From: Polyporus tsugae
Taxonomy: Eukaryota > Basidiomycota > Agaricomycetes > Polyporales > Polyporaceae
Reading direction: 5' to 3'
Assembly (NCBI GenBank): GCA_024305745.1
Contig: JAHRBS010000003.1
Span: 434,001 to 498,000 of the forward strand
DNA: 64,000 bases
Shown here one piece after another: positions 12,230-23,415 of the stretch. The notes below the pieces were generated by a model, which saw nothing but the letters and a program-made list of their open reading frames with translations, searched no databases and was not told the origin of the DNA. Position 1 is the first letter of the stretch. Every line of letters starts with the position of its first letter. A program made the position numbers and the translations under genes.

Positions 12230-14579
12230 TCAAATCGTGTATCTATTTCGACAAGCATTAGATGCCTAATCATACTAGACGGGTAAAAACGTGCGAAGGC
12301 GCACCTGAACAGCGGCGATTTGTCGCCCATCTCCCCGAAGTCGCTCTGGCCCTCGTCCTCCATTGCGCCCGCTACCGCGTCCTTCTCCCTGTTCAACCGC
12401 GCAAACTCGAGCATGGCCACTATGCACAAGACAATTCTGCACACAACGCATCAAATCCAGTAAGCGACGCGCGCGCGGGACCAACAAGACTGAGCCCAGG
12501 GAGCGACGTACGCGACACACAGGCACGAAATCGCCGTCGCGTGCCCCGGATGGTATCTCGGGCTATCCTGCGGTCTGTATATGAACGACGACGCGACCCT
12601 GCCATCCCAGCGACGTGCACCCCCTCAGTGCCAAGTATTCACCACCGATGAACCGGAAAACGCACCCTCCGAGGTTCCCCACCCCGATCACCATCGCGAT
12701 CACCACCGCCTTCTTCACGTCTCCGCCCGCGTTGCCCCCTGCCCACGCGAGCGCGAGCGCGACGCTCGGGAACAGCCCGCACGCCGCGATCATCGTCCCC
12801 GCGTACCCCGCGCCGGGGGTCGCAGTCGCGAAGAGGACGACGTAGCCGACGAGCGCGGTCGTGGCCCCAGCGAGCACGAAGGGCCCGCGCGCACGGAGGC
12901 GGTCCGAGAAAGCGCCGGAGAGGATCGTCAGGACGCAGCCGACGGCGTTGGGGGGCACGGAGAGGAGCTGTGCGGTGGAGGAGGAGAAGCCGAGCTCGGT
13001 GATGATGGTCGGGAGGAAGAGCGAGAACGAGTACGCGGGGATGAGGACGCTGGGTAGAAGTATGACAGTCAAAGGGCGCATTTCCAGTGAGGCACGATGT
13101 CTATGTGTAGGGGTGAGGATGCTCACAATAGGAGCACGCCGATCATGAGGTACGTGTGGGGGTCGCGGAGGGCTTGCCAGAGGAACTTCCACTTGAACGC
13201 CTTGGACAGGCCGGTGGTGTCGTTGTTGATTGTCTCGATGAGCCAGGTCCGCTCCGTTTCGGTGAGAAATGTGGCATTCTCTGGATACTGGTGAGGGTTT
13301 CAGTGGGCGGTCATTCGACTAAACGAATAAATGAGACATACATCCTGCATTAGGAAGAACGACAGGAGGGCGACGACAGTTGTGGCTGCAAGTCATGAGC
13401 TCGTGAAATGTTCGTCATAGTGGGGGTGCATACCAAGCCCTTCGAGCAAGAACTGCGAACAGATGGTCAGTCAGGTCTACTCACCCCTCGGGAATGCACG
13501 CACAATCCATGACCATCCAGCCAGTCCACGGATCCTGATGTTATACCATCAGCCTGAGGTACGATCCTAACGGCGATGAATATGTACTCACCCAGCCATC
13601 TTCTCAACCGCGAAGGCCAGGAGTCCGCCGAAGGCCCCAGAGAGCGCGGCTGTGCCCGAGAGAATACTGATGCGTTGAGCTTGCGCGGTCCGCGGGTACC
13701 ACATGCAGAGATAGAACGTCACTCCAGGGAAGAGTCCCGCCTGTCAAATGGGTGAGTATATGTATGGCATCGCACGCGACATCGCGGTGATGCTTACTTC
13801 GGTAACGCCAAGGAAGAGGCGTGCGCTACAGATCCGAACGTAAGCTACTGACAGAATCTGTCGGGAGAATCTGTGACGTACATCAGCAGTCCCCCGAAGC
13901 TCTTGACGAACGCCATCGAGATCATAACGATCCCCCAGCAGAACATGATGAATGGAACTTTTGAAGGCTTGAGTCAGTGGAGATGTGGAATTGGCAAAAG
14001 GCACTCACTCCATCGCGACGGTCTCGAGAGCTTCAGCGCAAGATTTCTATGCAAATACCGAACCGACGTCAAGGGATGCAAGGAGCGCGCTAACGTGTAC
14101 GTACGAGGGGACTTCGAACAGGCAATACGTGATCTGCCATCAACTGAGCATCGGTACCGCCGATGAGGCTTCGGGGAGTGCACTCACGAAGAACATGGCC
14201 GCGCAGAGGTTGTACTGCAGCCCGGTGAGATGCAAATCTGAAAGGAGACCCGCGATCTTTGCATTGCCTGTAGGGTTTCGTGAACGTGTGCACACATGGA
14301 TAGTACTCGATAGCTCAACATACCAATATTGGTCCGATCGCTGTGAACAAGTCAGCATGATGAGAATCGTCTGTGGGCGAAAGGATGCCGTACTCACAGG
14401 AAAGACAGCAGGTAAAGCAGTGTGACTAGCGGCAGCAACCTACCGTCAAGCTTCCTAAACACCTTGCTAGGATTGACTCCTTGCGGTGGCTTCTCCAGCC
14501 CCTCGCCGTACGTCAACTGTTCCGCAGGGATGATGTCTACGGGGGACGACGTCGACTTCTCGTCATTGCCTCGAGACAT
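12230..14579 (-). CDS. MFS transporter, anion:cation symporter (DAL5/allantoate permease-like) family
   Basis: Sixteen exons on the minus strand give 493 residues, the usual size of this family: 14398-14579, 14324-14340, 14188-14267, 14105-14133, 14009-14046, 13882-13957, 13798-13825, 13592-13740, 13504-13534, 13434-13452, 13342-13385, 13127-13287, 12654-13049, 12512-12598, 12305-12436 and 12230-12242. Recognisable landmarks: LLYLLSFLDRTNIGNAKIAG (TM1), CLFEVPSNLALK, RFFLGVTEAGLFPG-like segment after TM4 (ARLFLGVTEAGLFPGVTF), GWSWIFLLEGL at the end of the first half and YRPQDSPRYHPGHA near the C-terminus. It should import an organic anion such as allantoate, nicotinate, pantothenate or similar across the plasma membrane with protons; the substrate cannot be read from sequence. 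Several exons are only 17-31 nt, and the last exon is 13 nt encoding YTI-stop. An upstream in-frame ATG at 14660 is possible. Confidence 0.93.
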
Positions 14580-16594
14580 GGTTGGCAATGTAGAGATAGT
14601 AGAGCGGATAGACGCCCTCATCCAGCCTGTCGCGAACTTTATGAGGGCGCGAAAACCCACAGCACGTTATTTTCTGCGCCACATGCACAGAGGAATGCTG
14701 GAAAGTGGAAGTATCCGGTAACTGTCAATTCGGCGGGTTCACGGCGCCAGTGAGGGCCATCTCCGAAAATATCGCCGAAGCTCATTGTGCCCCCTGTAAA
14801 GGGGCGGTCGTTAATTCACCCGTCTCTCGACAGAGTGCTTGTAACGCTGAGATCGGTACTACGTTCGAACCTTGGCCAGAGCGATAAGAAGCGGGACGCA
14901 CATGATCACCACTGGCAAGAGTCGAACTTACGAAGTTTGAGCAGCCACCGACTAAACGGCGACGTTGATGTCGGCTTTCTTGAGCAAGATACCGTCCGTA
15001 ATACACGGATAGGTCGTATCGTCCAAGGGCATGTCGTTGGTAGGAGTCTGTGTGCCCGTAGGCAAAGTAGGGTGAAGATGAGCGCCGGGATGAACCTCCA
15101 CGTGGTGTTTTCCTGGACCAATCATATTTGGCCACAGCAATTGCAACCAACCACCTCCAAGTCCCACTTCCGTCTGGCACAACCAATTCACCGTTCTCCC
15201 CCCCTGTTGCATGCATACTGCTCAGGTTTCGATTGCTCGAATCTTCACATGATTGTACCCTGAACGATGGCCGGTACCAATGTTGCAAGTTGCAGAGAAG
15301 AGAAGATTCGAACCGCGAACAGGAATATACCACGGTGAAAATTGTGAACTGGGATAGCGCCCGAGTTAACTTCTTGTCGTTATTCCATAGTCCAGTGTCA
15401 ATATACCAAAGAGGACGTCAATGTTGGCACAGATGGATGACGTTAATCTTTCCCCAGGGTTTGTCTACTTCCTGTGACGCCGTGAGATGGTAGTATGCCT
15501 GATGGTGCTCCAGCGGTATTGTAACTCCCTGCTAACACTCTTTACCTTACAGCAGGACATTGCTGGTGTAGAATTTTCTGCACCTCCTCGTCACCGTGAT
15601 CATACTCTGCTAGGGCAGTCCCCAGGCTGCCGCTAAAGCTAAGGCGCTCCCTTCCCTGCAAGATACGATTTTTGCCTTGCTTTTCACCAAACCGTATATC
15701 TTACGACTCGTTGATGTTTTCAGGGAGCCGTCACTGTGCTTATCTTGCTTTCCCACTACTAGATTGACGGCGATCCGGTTTCGCTAGTAGCTTCAGTCGG
15801 TGAATGCTCGACATCCTCCGCGCATACGTCGGTCCCGTTTGACAGGGTCCTTCGCTCCCTCAACCAGTCGCTGTCGGCCGAGTGCTTCGTTCTGGCCGGG
15901 GGGACGAGGCTTTTTGGGTGGTTGTCCCGAAAACCAGGCAGGAAGTGCATGAAGAGAGAAGCAGACCGGGAGCAGGGCCGAACATCGACCTCCAGTTAAG
16001 ATCTCACACGCATAAAGGAACCGTGTCGGCGCGAACATGTCGGTGCGAACGTGTCGGTGGATGAGGCAGGGAAATACCGGGTTATGTAATGATAATCCCG
16101 GAAGTCGCAAGTTACCCTCGGGCTCGGCAGTGTACGTACACGCATGGTGAACGACGCACACGCGGCTGCCGATATTCCCGCCAAAATGCTTCGTCTCGCC
16201 CATCTCTGACAGCAGGTCCATTGAACAACGAGCCAAGAATTTTCGGGGACCCATGATGTCCGAAGGGCTGGTTTTTTTTCGATCAGCCTGTGTCTTTTGC
16301 ACACTTCCCTTTCCGCGCTCGCCCCTGGTTCTCCCAAAATTTCCAGCAGGCTATACAAGGCTTGAGAAGCGCCCTGTCGTTCTGTCGAGAGGCCAACCAT
16401 GCATGCTTCCCTCACAGGCGGCCTGGCACTACATCGAGAGGTACCTACTGACATCCCTTCCACGGATCACGTCAACACGGGCGGTGATAGTGCACTTCTT
16501 GGTAGCATGCTCCACAGCTTGTTTCGTACGTTAAAGCATGTTCCCCTCACGCGCCAACCAACCACCACATCCCGAGTGCTCTCTTCCTGTCGAT
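14580..16594. other. Gene-poor region
   Basis: About 2 kb with no supported gene. Open frames on the minus strand at 14782-15333 and 15793-16302 have no recognisable domain, no intron logic and biased composition; I treat them as chance. The rightmost 100 bases form the 5' flank of the DUF6533 gene. Confidence 0.4.
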
Positions 16595-18339
16595 ATGGCA
16601 GCTCCAGAGTCATACGGACTCTCGCTTGCCTCAAATACTAGCCTTGTAGCCACCTATAGTAGCCTGTGAGTGTTACACTTATGCTGACTGGAACCTAGCT
16701 AGCAGCTTATCTTTGAACACCTTATCCTAGTGCAATTAATTCGTACGGCCGCGTCGCGTCTGTGGGTAAGTTCGCTTGTCGGTCAGGAACCCGCGATGCA
16801 GTCCCATCGTCACTTACGCATCTTACAGCATTCGTCCTCTATGACTATGCTATAACTTTCGACCAGGAAGTCGAAATGTTCTGGAAGGAGGCATTCGCCA
16901 AAAGGAAGCTTACCGGCGCAACCGCGTTGTTCCTCGTCAACCGATATCTCGTCCTCGTCCTCCGTCTCGCGAACCTACTTGGCTTTGTTCCCATGACGGC
17001 CAAGAAGCACGTCGTTTGTTCTACACATAAGATGTATTCTGACCATGACTCAGATGTGCACTTGCAACGAAGGTAGCCCTTGGATTCACTCTCCTGCAAT
17101 ATGTACCTTGGGCAGGTGAGCACCAACTCGTCGTCAGTGCATAGGACCATGTGGGTTTGACATGCACTCCTTCAGTCTTCGCCGGCCTACGAGCGTATGC
17201 GTTGAGCAGAAACAAGCTGGTGTCCATGTTCATCTTCGTGCTTTCCATGGCTACGACTTCAATCAACCTGGTGCGTGCAAACCCTCCTGCGTACGAACTT
17301 TCGCTCATCATCTAGTCGGCCACCAGTCATTGTATCGCTTCGGTTTCACAGGATATGTCGACCCCTTGTTCGGATGCACCGTCATCGACCCCGTTCCACT
17401 TGATCTGTCCCGCAAGTATGTCGTTCAATACTACTACCATCTGTGCCCCATTCAGCTAACTTGATTCGTGTTAAGATGTAAGTATTCCGAGTCTCCCTCC
17501 CACCGAAACAAGCCCATACCAACTCCAGATTACCCAGTCGTGATTATATGCCGGACATGCTTCATCTTGGCGGACATCCTCCTCATCCTCATCACCTGGC
17601 TCACCATTTCCTGGAGGAGCTTGGTGGACAGTCGCAAAGACGTTCTGTCTCTCGCAGAAGTCATCCTTCGCAACGGTAAGTTTCCGTTCTGGTTTCCTTG
17701 CCTGCTGTCCAACGGACTCATGCTTCATGATCCAGGCACAACGTACTTCGTGTAAGACCGTCGTCTCCCCCCCCCTCCGTAACGCACACTCACAACCCCC
17801 GTAGGGCTCTGCTCTTCTTGCACTGTCTCCACCTGACGCTGTCGCTCTGCTCCGTATAACCATTCCTCGCTGAATGCTCGCACATGCGCTCACGAACCTT
17901 AACCTCCCAGATCCACGTCGCCCTTCAAAGTCTGAGCTACGGCTATGTCACCGTCTTCACGGAGGTGTAAGTCTCCGAGCAGACCTTGCATGCATCTGCC
18001 GGACGCTAACTTGAACGACCCACCGCTGATCGTTCTAGCGTCGAGGCGGTCCTCGTCTCGCGCTTCCTGCTCGACCTGCAAGTCGCGCACCGGCAAGCGC
18101 TCGACATGGACCCCCGGAGCGAACAAGGAAGCGGAGGTGGCCAGGCTGATACGCTGGTGTTCGGACGTGCGGTCGGCACGGTCGGATCGTGGGGTTCGGC
18201 GACAGGGAGTATGGATGGAGGAGACGTATCAATGGACCGACAGGTGGATGCCATTGGGGATGATGAGGGAGCATGTGGAGAGGCGCTAACGTGTTCAGAC
18301 GCTGAGCCGGACTCGGAGTCAGTGCAAGCGTCGGCCTAG
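16595..18339 (+). CDS. DUF6533 membrane protein, copy 1
   Basis: Twelve exons: 16595-16665, 16731-16765, 16829-17006, 17054-17115, 17176-17270, 17327-17415, 17476-17477, 17529-17675, 17736-17751, 17805-17853, 17911-17966 and 18039-18339; 366 residues. The DUF6533 signature is YDYAITFDQEVEMFWK followed by LFLVNRYLVL. Later FAGLRAYALSRN, a segment with FGFTGYVDPLFGCTV, and a block with ADILLILITW are hydrophobic helices, about seven in all, as usual for this Agaricomycete family of unknown function. The tail is acidic and Ser/Gly rich. Exons 4-7 and 9-11 have exactly the lengths found in copy 2 (62, 95, 89, 2, 16, 49 and 56 nt), which supports the model including the 2-nt micro-exon. Exon 3 ends at a GC donor (gcacgt at 17007). 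Its role is unknown; plasma-membrane location is an inference. Confidence 0.85.
17476..17477 (+). other. Two-nucleotide micro-exon (AT) of DUF6533 copy 1
   Basis: The dinucleotide AT sits between a TTAAG acceptor and a perfect GTAAGT donor. The upstream intron has a CTAAC branch site. Without these two bases the exons on either side are in different frames. The same AT micro-exon is found in the two other DUF6533 copies of this window. Confidence 0.7.
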
Positions 18340-18467
18340 GGGTCGGATGGTGTTGGGGCTGTACGGGATCAGACGTCAACTTGAAGTGTTCAGGACTAAC
18401 TTTGATACAACCCAGGACTTGTTATGTATGGAAGGCATGGACTTCTTTGGTACGTCGCTATGGGGCC

Positions 18468-19890
18468 ACGCATCGTGGATCAGTCTACAGCAAGAACACT
18501 GAGAAGTATGCGTTGAGGAAGGCGACGCCCGTCGCCGTCCAACGGCGCTATCGTGCCGACGTATCCGTCCGGCCGCACGATCACAATCGCATCGGCGCAC
18601 TCGTCGATGCTGTACTTCGCGTACCTGCCGCCCCCAGAACGCCCGTGCATGTCCTCGTTGTCGAGGAGCACTCTGCGAAGCGCGAGACGGAGGCGCGGTT
18701 AGCGTTCTGCCGGGAGTCGAATTGAGGAAGGCTCGGTACTTACTTGGAGTAGTGCGTGCGGAAGAACTCGGGAAAGTCGGGGGGACCGAGCGAACGTGTT
18801 ATGGCAAAGCGACTTCTGAGCGAAGAAAAGCGCTCTCTGAGGTACTTACCCAACCCGGTCCTTCCTCCCCGAGCTGAAGCATAGCACGTCGAACACCTCC
18901 CACTTCCCGAAATTGCCCTGTCCGTACCGCCTCAAGAAGTTCTCCAGCTTGTTCAGGTCTTCGGCGAGCGTCTACAGTTTCACGCGGTTGTCGCTGTGCA
19001 CGTGGGAGATGTCCCCGGCGAAGACCAAGACCTTGAGGCGTGTATCCGCAGGTAGATTGTCCTAGACCTCGATGGGCTGCGAGATTGCGGCGCGAATAAA
19101 CACATAGGGAGGCATGCGCTCTCCAATTACCAAGTTGGATGCAAGTGTTTAATGTGTACTGCTGACGAGCGTGGAGGACCCGTAGCGAATCGCGATGGTA
19201 GACGTGAAGCCACCAGCTGCCTTGAACGCGCTGCATAGATGTGATTTAGTAGAAACATCAGTGGCAGAAGATAATGCGGAGGAATGGACGTACTGAAGGA
19301 ACTGCTCATGCCTCATCTTGGTTCTTCTCCGTGCGGGCCGGTGAAGAGCTTGGACCACCGCTTGTTGAAGTCGATGAGGTCTTGAGCGTATTTTCGTCGC
19401 TCTGATTCATACTAATCAACATATCAACTCAATCCTTGTTTCCTTGACATCACGAGTTGTCGGTACCCACCGTCCTCAGGAGAGATAGCGGCGACCAGCC
19501 TCGTAGAACATACGCGATCTTCCAAGCTATCGGCATGTCAGAGGGAGGGGGGGGTCCGATATGGGGATGCGTCAGACTCACCGAGATTGTGCGTGTCACC
19601 CATGCTCGTGTTCAAGCCCTGGCCTGTGGAGCGGCATCGCTGTCCGGCCTCTGTTGAATGCATAGACGGATGAGGTCGTTCTACGAACGACTGCGCGCGG
19701 AAGTCCGGGAAGTCGGTGTCGGGGACCATATCGACCACGCCCCAGTTCGAATCTACAGAAGAGTTTCAAAGACAGGTCAGCTGCCGGACCGCTGGCGCGC
19801 TGACAGTGATGATGAAGCGTACCGGTGTTATCTTGTTGATGCTGAGCGTTTTATAGACCCAAGAGTGCGCACCTTTCGTATGTAGCCATT
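18468..19890 (-). pseudogene. Phenol 2-monooxygenase relic
   Basis: Pieces of a FAD-dependent phenol hydroxylase-type monooxygenase can be read on the minus strand. From 5' to 3': KGAHSWVYKTLSI (about 19840-19885, the conserved DGAHSxxRK segment of the FAD domain), NWGVVDMVPDTDFPDF (about 19690-19745), GLNTSMGDTHNL (about 19590), FNKRWSKLFTGP (about 19350), then the thioredoxin-like C-terminal domain ending with IVIVRPDGYVGTIAPLDG (about 18545-18600). The N-terminal GxGxxG part is absent, the segment between DFPDF and the GLNTS motif is deleted, and in-frame stops occur at 19062-19064 and 18972-18974. The living enzyme would hydroxylate phenols to catechols with NADPH; this copy is dead. Confidence 0.8.
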
Positions 19891-22443
19891 TAAACCTGTG
19901 GAGGTCTCAAAATGTCGCCTACATACCGTCCGATCCGAGAAGGAGCTTGGGAATATTGTGAGCAAATCACTGAGTCAGACGCGGCGCTACAACTGGAGCC
20001 CTGACTCAATAGGACTTCCTCCGGCTTTGTGTTCACAGATCAACACATCTTGCGATCCCGTATCCTACACGTGCCAGGTAGAAATGTGCGAGTGGCAAGC
20101 AGCGACGAGGGGACTAATCCCGAAGTCGCTAAGCCATGAACCGTGACGCAGCTGTACAGGGATGATGGCCAGAGGTTTTAAAAAGCAGCGTAGTACTCAC
20201 TTGAGTTCTATCTATAAGTATCATACCTTTTAAATGTGGTAAAGTTGCGCCGACTCGCAAGCAGGCTGGTGGTTCTACTGTACTTAAAAGTGTAAGTAGT
20301 CACAGTAGTTTTCTTGCAAGCGACGTCGGCGGCGTCGTTTGGTCACGCGGTGGCCCACGTTAAGCGTCTATCGGTCATTACCGGGATGATTCCAACCCCA
20401 ATCCGGATACCTCCGAGTCCTCGTATTTGAGGACCGCCGCTTTCACCGTGGGTGTAGCGCCCATGGATTTTCACCAGTTGACATCACCTGCGGTACCCAG
20501 GATTTTCAGCGAAAACGAGCGAAAATCACCAGTTGCACTTTCATTTCTAACTGGGGATTTTCTACAGCAGAATGACAGGTCATTTTCAGGTGAATATCAC
20601 CAGTTCTGAGCGTGATTTTCAAGGGTTTCCGGTAGGATCACAGTACCCCAATAGGATCATCCCAGGCCACTGTGCACGCAGGTATAAAAGCAAATGCGGG
20701 AGAAAACTGATGCTTCAATTGACTAAAGGTACTATAGTACATGTGGTACCGTGCAAGGCTATACATCTATGCGTAGGGGCTATAGTGTCCAGAGGCCAAC
20801 TCCTACAATGATACTATATCTACCCACAACCACCGGCAGAGAGACCTTCTAGGCTGTGGTTCCAGCCGTCCAAATCCTGCAGGCAATGTCAATGACAGAT
20901 GAGGTTCGAACTTGGGCAGAATACGGACTCACCCATCTGCGCGCCGGCTGCGGCACGCGCACATGCGAAACCAACTGGCCCTAGCCACCAGCCAGGGGAA
21001 GCTGTGGGGCTGATAGGGGAGGGGAAAAGGAAGGACTCACCTTGATAACAAGTGGGACACACACAATGCAAAGACCACTTACCAGATAGTGCCCGGAGGT
21101 CAGTGGTGTCCACGCAGCAGACCCCATGCAGACCCCCAGGTGACAGGCAAGGACACTTACTGATATGAGATATCCTAGGCCAAACACTGCTTCACACATA
21201 CATGAATCCAGCTAATAAATGCAGCATGTTCAAAGGCCCGAAGGTGTGAAGCTTGAGTCCTGGGTCACGGTTGCGCTTCCGGTGGGTAGCCAGGTTGTGG
21301 AGCCGATACAGGCCTTCGGATATCGCATATATATGGGTAACAGAGATGTGCGAGTACAGCAGAGACATGGGCAGAGAGGGGATGGTGTACGATGACTGAG
21401 TGAACATTGACGATCAGATGAAAGTTGAAGTCCGCAGACAGTGCGGACAGACACCCGTGTTTAGGGCCGGCATTTTGAGACTTTGGGTGCGAAACCGCAT
21501 CTCTCCCTGCCAATAATCAGCTAGTGAAAATCAATGATCAAATCACAGGTTGCTCAAATCACCAGTACACCGTGTGAAAGTGAATTTTTGAGCATCCAAC
21601 TGGTGATTTTCCTGGGCACCGGGCTCCATAGTGTTTTTTCTTTTATGCATTCTACCTCATCTCTGACTAGAAAGTATGACCAGTTGTCTATCTCTGCTAC
21701 GCCTTGCTTTCAGTCATCATATTCAGCACCTTAGTATATACTATTTTCCCCACATCATGATACAAGGGTGACATTGAAGGAAGGTTGGTCCCCTACAGTG
21801 CAGCATGCAGTTTGGGTATTTGGCGATGCCAGTGGAAGTTGGTAATGATATGTTTTCCTTTCATTCTTGAGGGTGTACACCTGCGTTGCATTTATTTAAG
21901 TACCATGTTTGTTATGCAACATGTGATTGACATTGGATATCATAGGAGTCTCCACGTTCTCAGAGACCTGTTGATGCAAACATTATGACAGTTGGCGCAC
22001 ATTGGGGGCTTGCTGGAAATCGGAGCATCTGGTGCCATTCTTCTCACAGCTTGGCATTATTCATCTGCCTTGCGCCTGATGACTTCCATATCGTAGCCTG
22101 GCCGCCACCAGTGTGATCGTCTCCGACCCGCAAACCCATACTTAGGCTGGCCTCAGATGTGATCATTCCCAGCACGACACTGAGTCACATGGTGCATGCT
22201 TTTCCCACTGAACACTTCCAACGTTGCGACCTCTCGAGGCTCTTCCGGCCACTGTAAGCCCGACATGCTGGTATCGCACCCACCTCTTCTTCCCCCATTC
22301 AGTAGCACAAAATTGACGGTCAAGAAAACCAAGTTCTCGGGCGCACAAGGTGCACCTTTTTCCATTCTCGAGTTGCTGGGTTCGAACCGCCTATTACGCC
22401 TCTTTGATGCACTTCGTATTGACATAATCTACTCCATTACTTA
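19891..22443. other. Gene-poor AT-richer region
   Basis: No supported gene over about 2.5 kb. The motif ATCACCAGTT or TTCACCAGTT occurs three times in 20466-20604 and once inverted (AACTGGTGATTTTC) at about 21598, loosely bracketing 1.1 kb. That could be the remains of a small non-autonomous element. The minus-strand open frames at 20889-21513 contain splice-like signals but no domain I recognise. Confidence 0.4.
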
Positions 22444-23415
22444 CAGGCGAACTTTTGGTATGGAGTCAATGGCGTGAATGTTCCCGTTTTAGGTTGCGTA
22501 AGCAATGTGCTTACACCAGCCGAGATTATGAGAAAGTCAGTCTAGGTTCAATAACTCCCTTTAATTCTGATGCTGACATTCGCCGCAGATGTGTGTCCTC
22601 CAGAAACGGTGTGATTCTCGCATCTGATCTAGCTGCCTTCTCGAGTCACAATCGCATCCTGAGTGTCCCTGATCGTCGCCGACTGCTTGCTCATCTTAAT
22701 CACATGGTTCTCAATCTCAAGCCCACAACATGTTCAGATGTGAAAGAACATGTTCGCAACAGTGTTGCTACGAGATGGTGAGTACACTATTTTTGCCGGT
22801 TGAGCATCTCAAACCAAACATTGACAGCTCCCGCAGGGCTAATCTACTTCTTGTGAGGCACTGTGTAGTGCATCATATTCCACGAACATTTTCAATTGAC
22901 GTCTTTTACAGGTCCCTGTTGATGCTCAATTTGTTGCATCTCATCCTTACAATGCTCTCCGATGTATACCCGCATCTTTCTCCTGAATTAGTATCCGCAC
23001 ACTGACAATTCCATCCAGTCCAATATTCCTTCCTTGCAAGATGCGAGCTTCGTGTCCCTCTTTGCTGAGCCGTGAGTCGCCCTCCCCCCACCCAACAGAC
23101 CTTTGATGTTAACGCTCATCTCTCTTGTGGAGGCTGACCACGATTCTGGTCTTGCGGTTCCTCCTTCACCTCCAGTCCGCGAAGCACAAGACGGCTGGAA
23201 CCTCGATGTTTATGATTACGAGCTCCCAGGGGGCCTCTATCATGTTTGATCGCGTTATCGGCTCGCTCGACCAGTCGCTGTCAGTGGACGACTTCTTCGG
23301 CATGAACGTGGGCATGGACGAAACTGCCAAGGATTCCTCGAAGACTACAAGGGGGCCATTGGATGTGAAGTCATTGAACTGCCTCTACGATCCCCTTCGA
23401 CTGAGGGGGCGGTAG
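22444..23415 (+). pseudogene. DUF6533 gene remnant (3' half)
   Basis: Only the second half of a DUF6533 gene is left. After an acceptor at 22446 comes FWYGVNGVNVPVLGCVSNVL (equivalent to FGFTGYVDPLFGCTV in copy 1). An intron follows whose acceptor is again followed by ATGT, as at the micro-exon of the intact copies. The helix equivalent to ADILLILITW is frameshifted beyond recognition. Later exons are better kept: RSLLMLNLLHLILTMLSD (22912-22965), SNIPSLQDASFVSLFAEP (23018-23072) and LTTILVLRFLLHLQSAK with an acidic tail to the stop near 23415. The DUF6533 domain proper and the first helices are missing. Parts may still be spliced, but it is unlikely to give a full protein. Confidence 0.65.

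Noticed and set aside
14782..15333. 183-codon minus-strand frame with WRFIPALIF in an overlapping frame, suggesting a transporter relic
   Set aside because: Could not align any run of residues to a transporter helix plan; no consistent frame or splice structure.
15793..16302. 169-codon minus-strand frame
   Set aside because: No domain, biased composition, no matching exon structure, not flanked by a promoter-like region.
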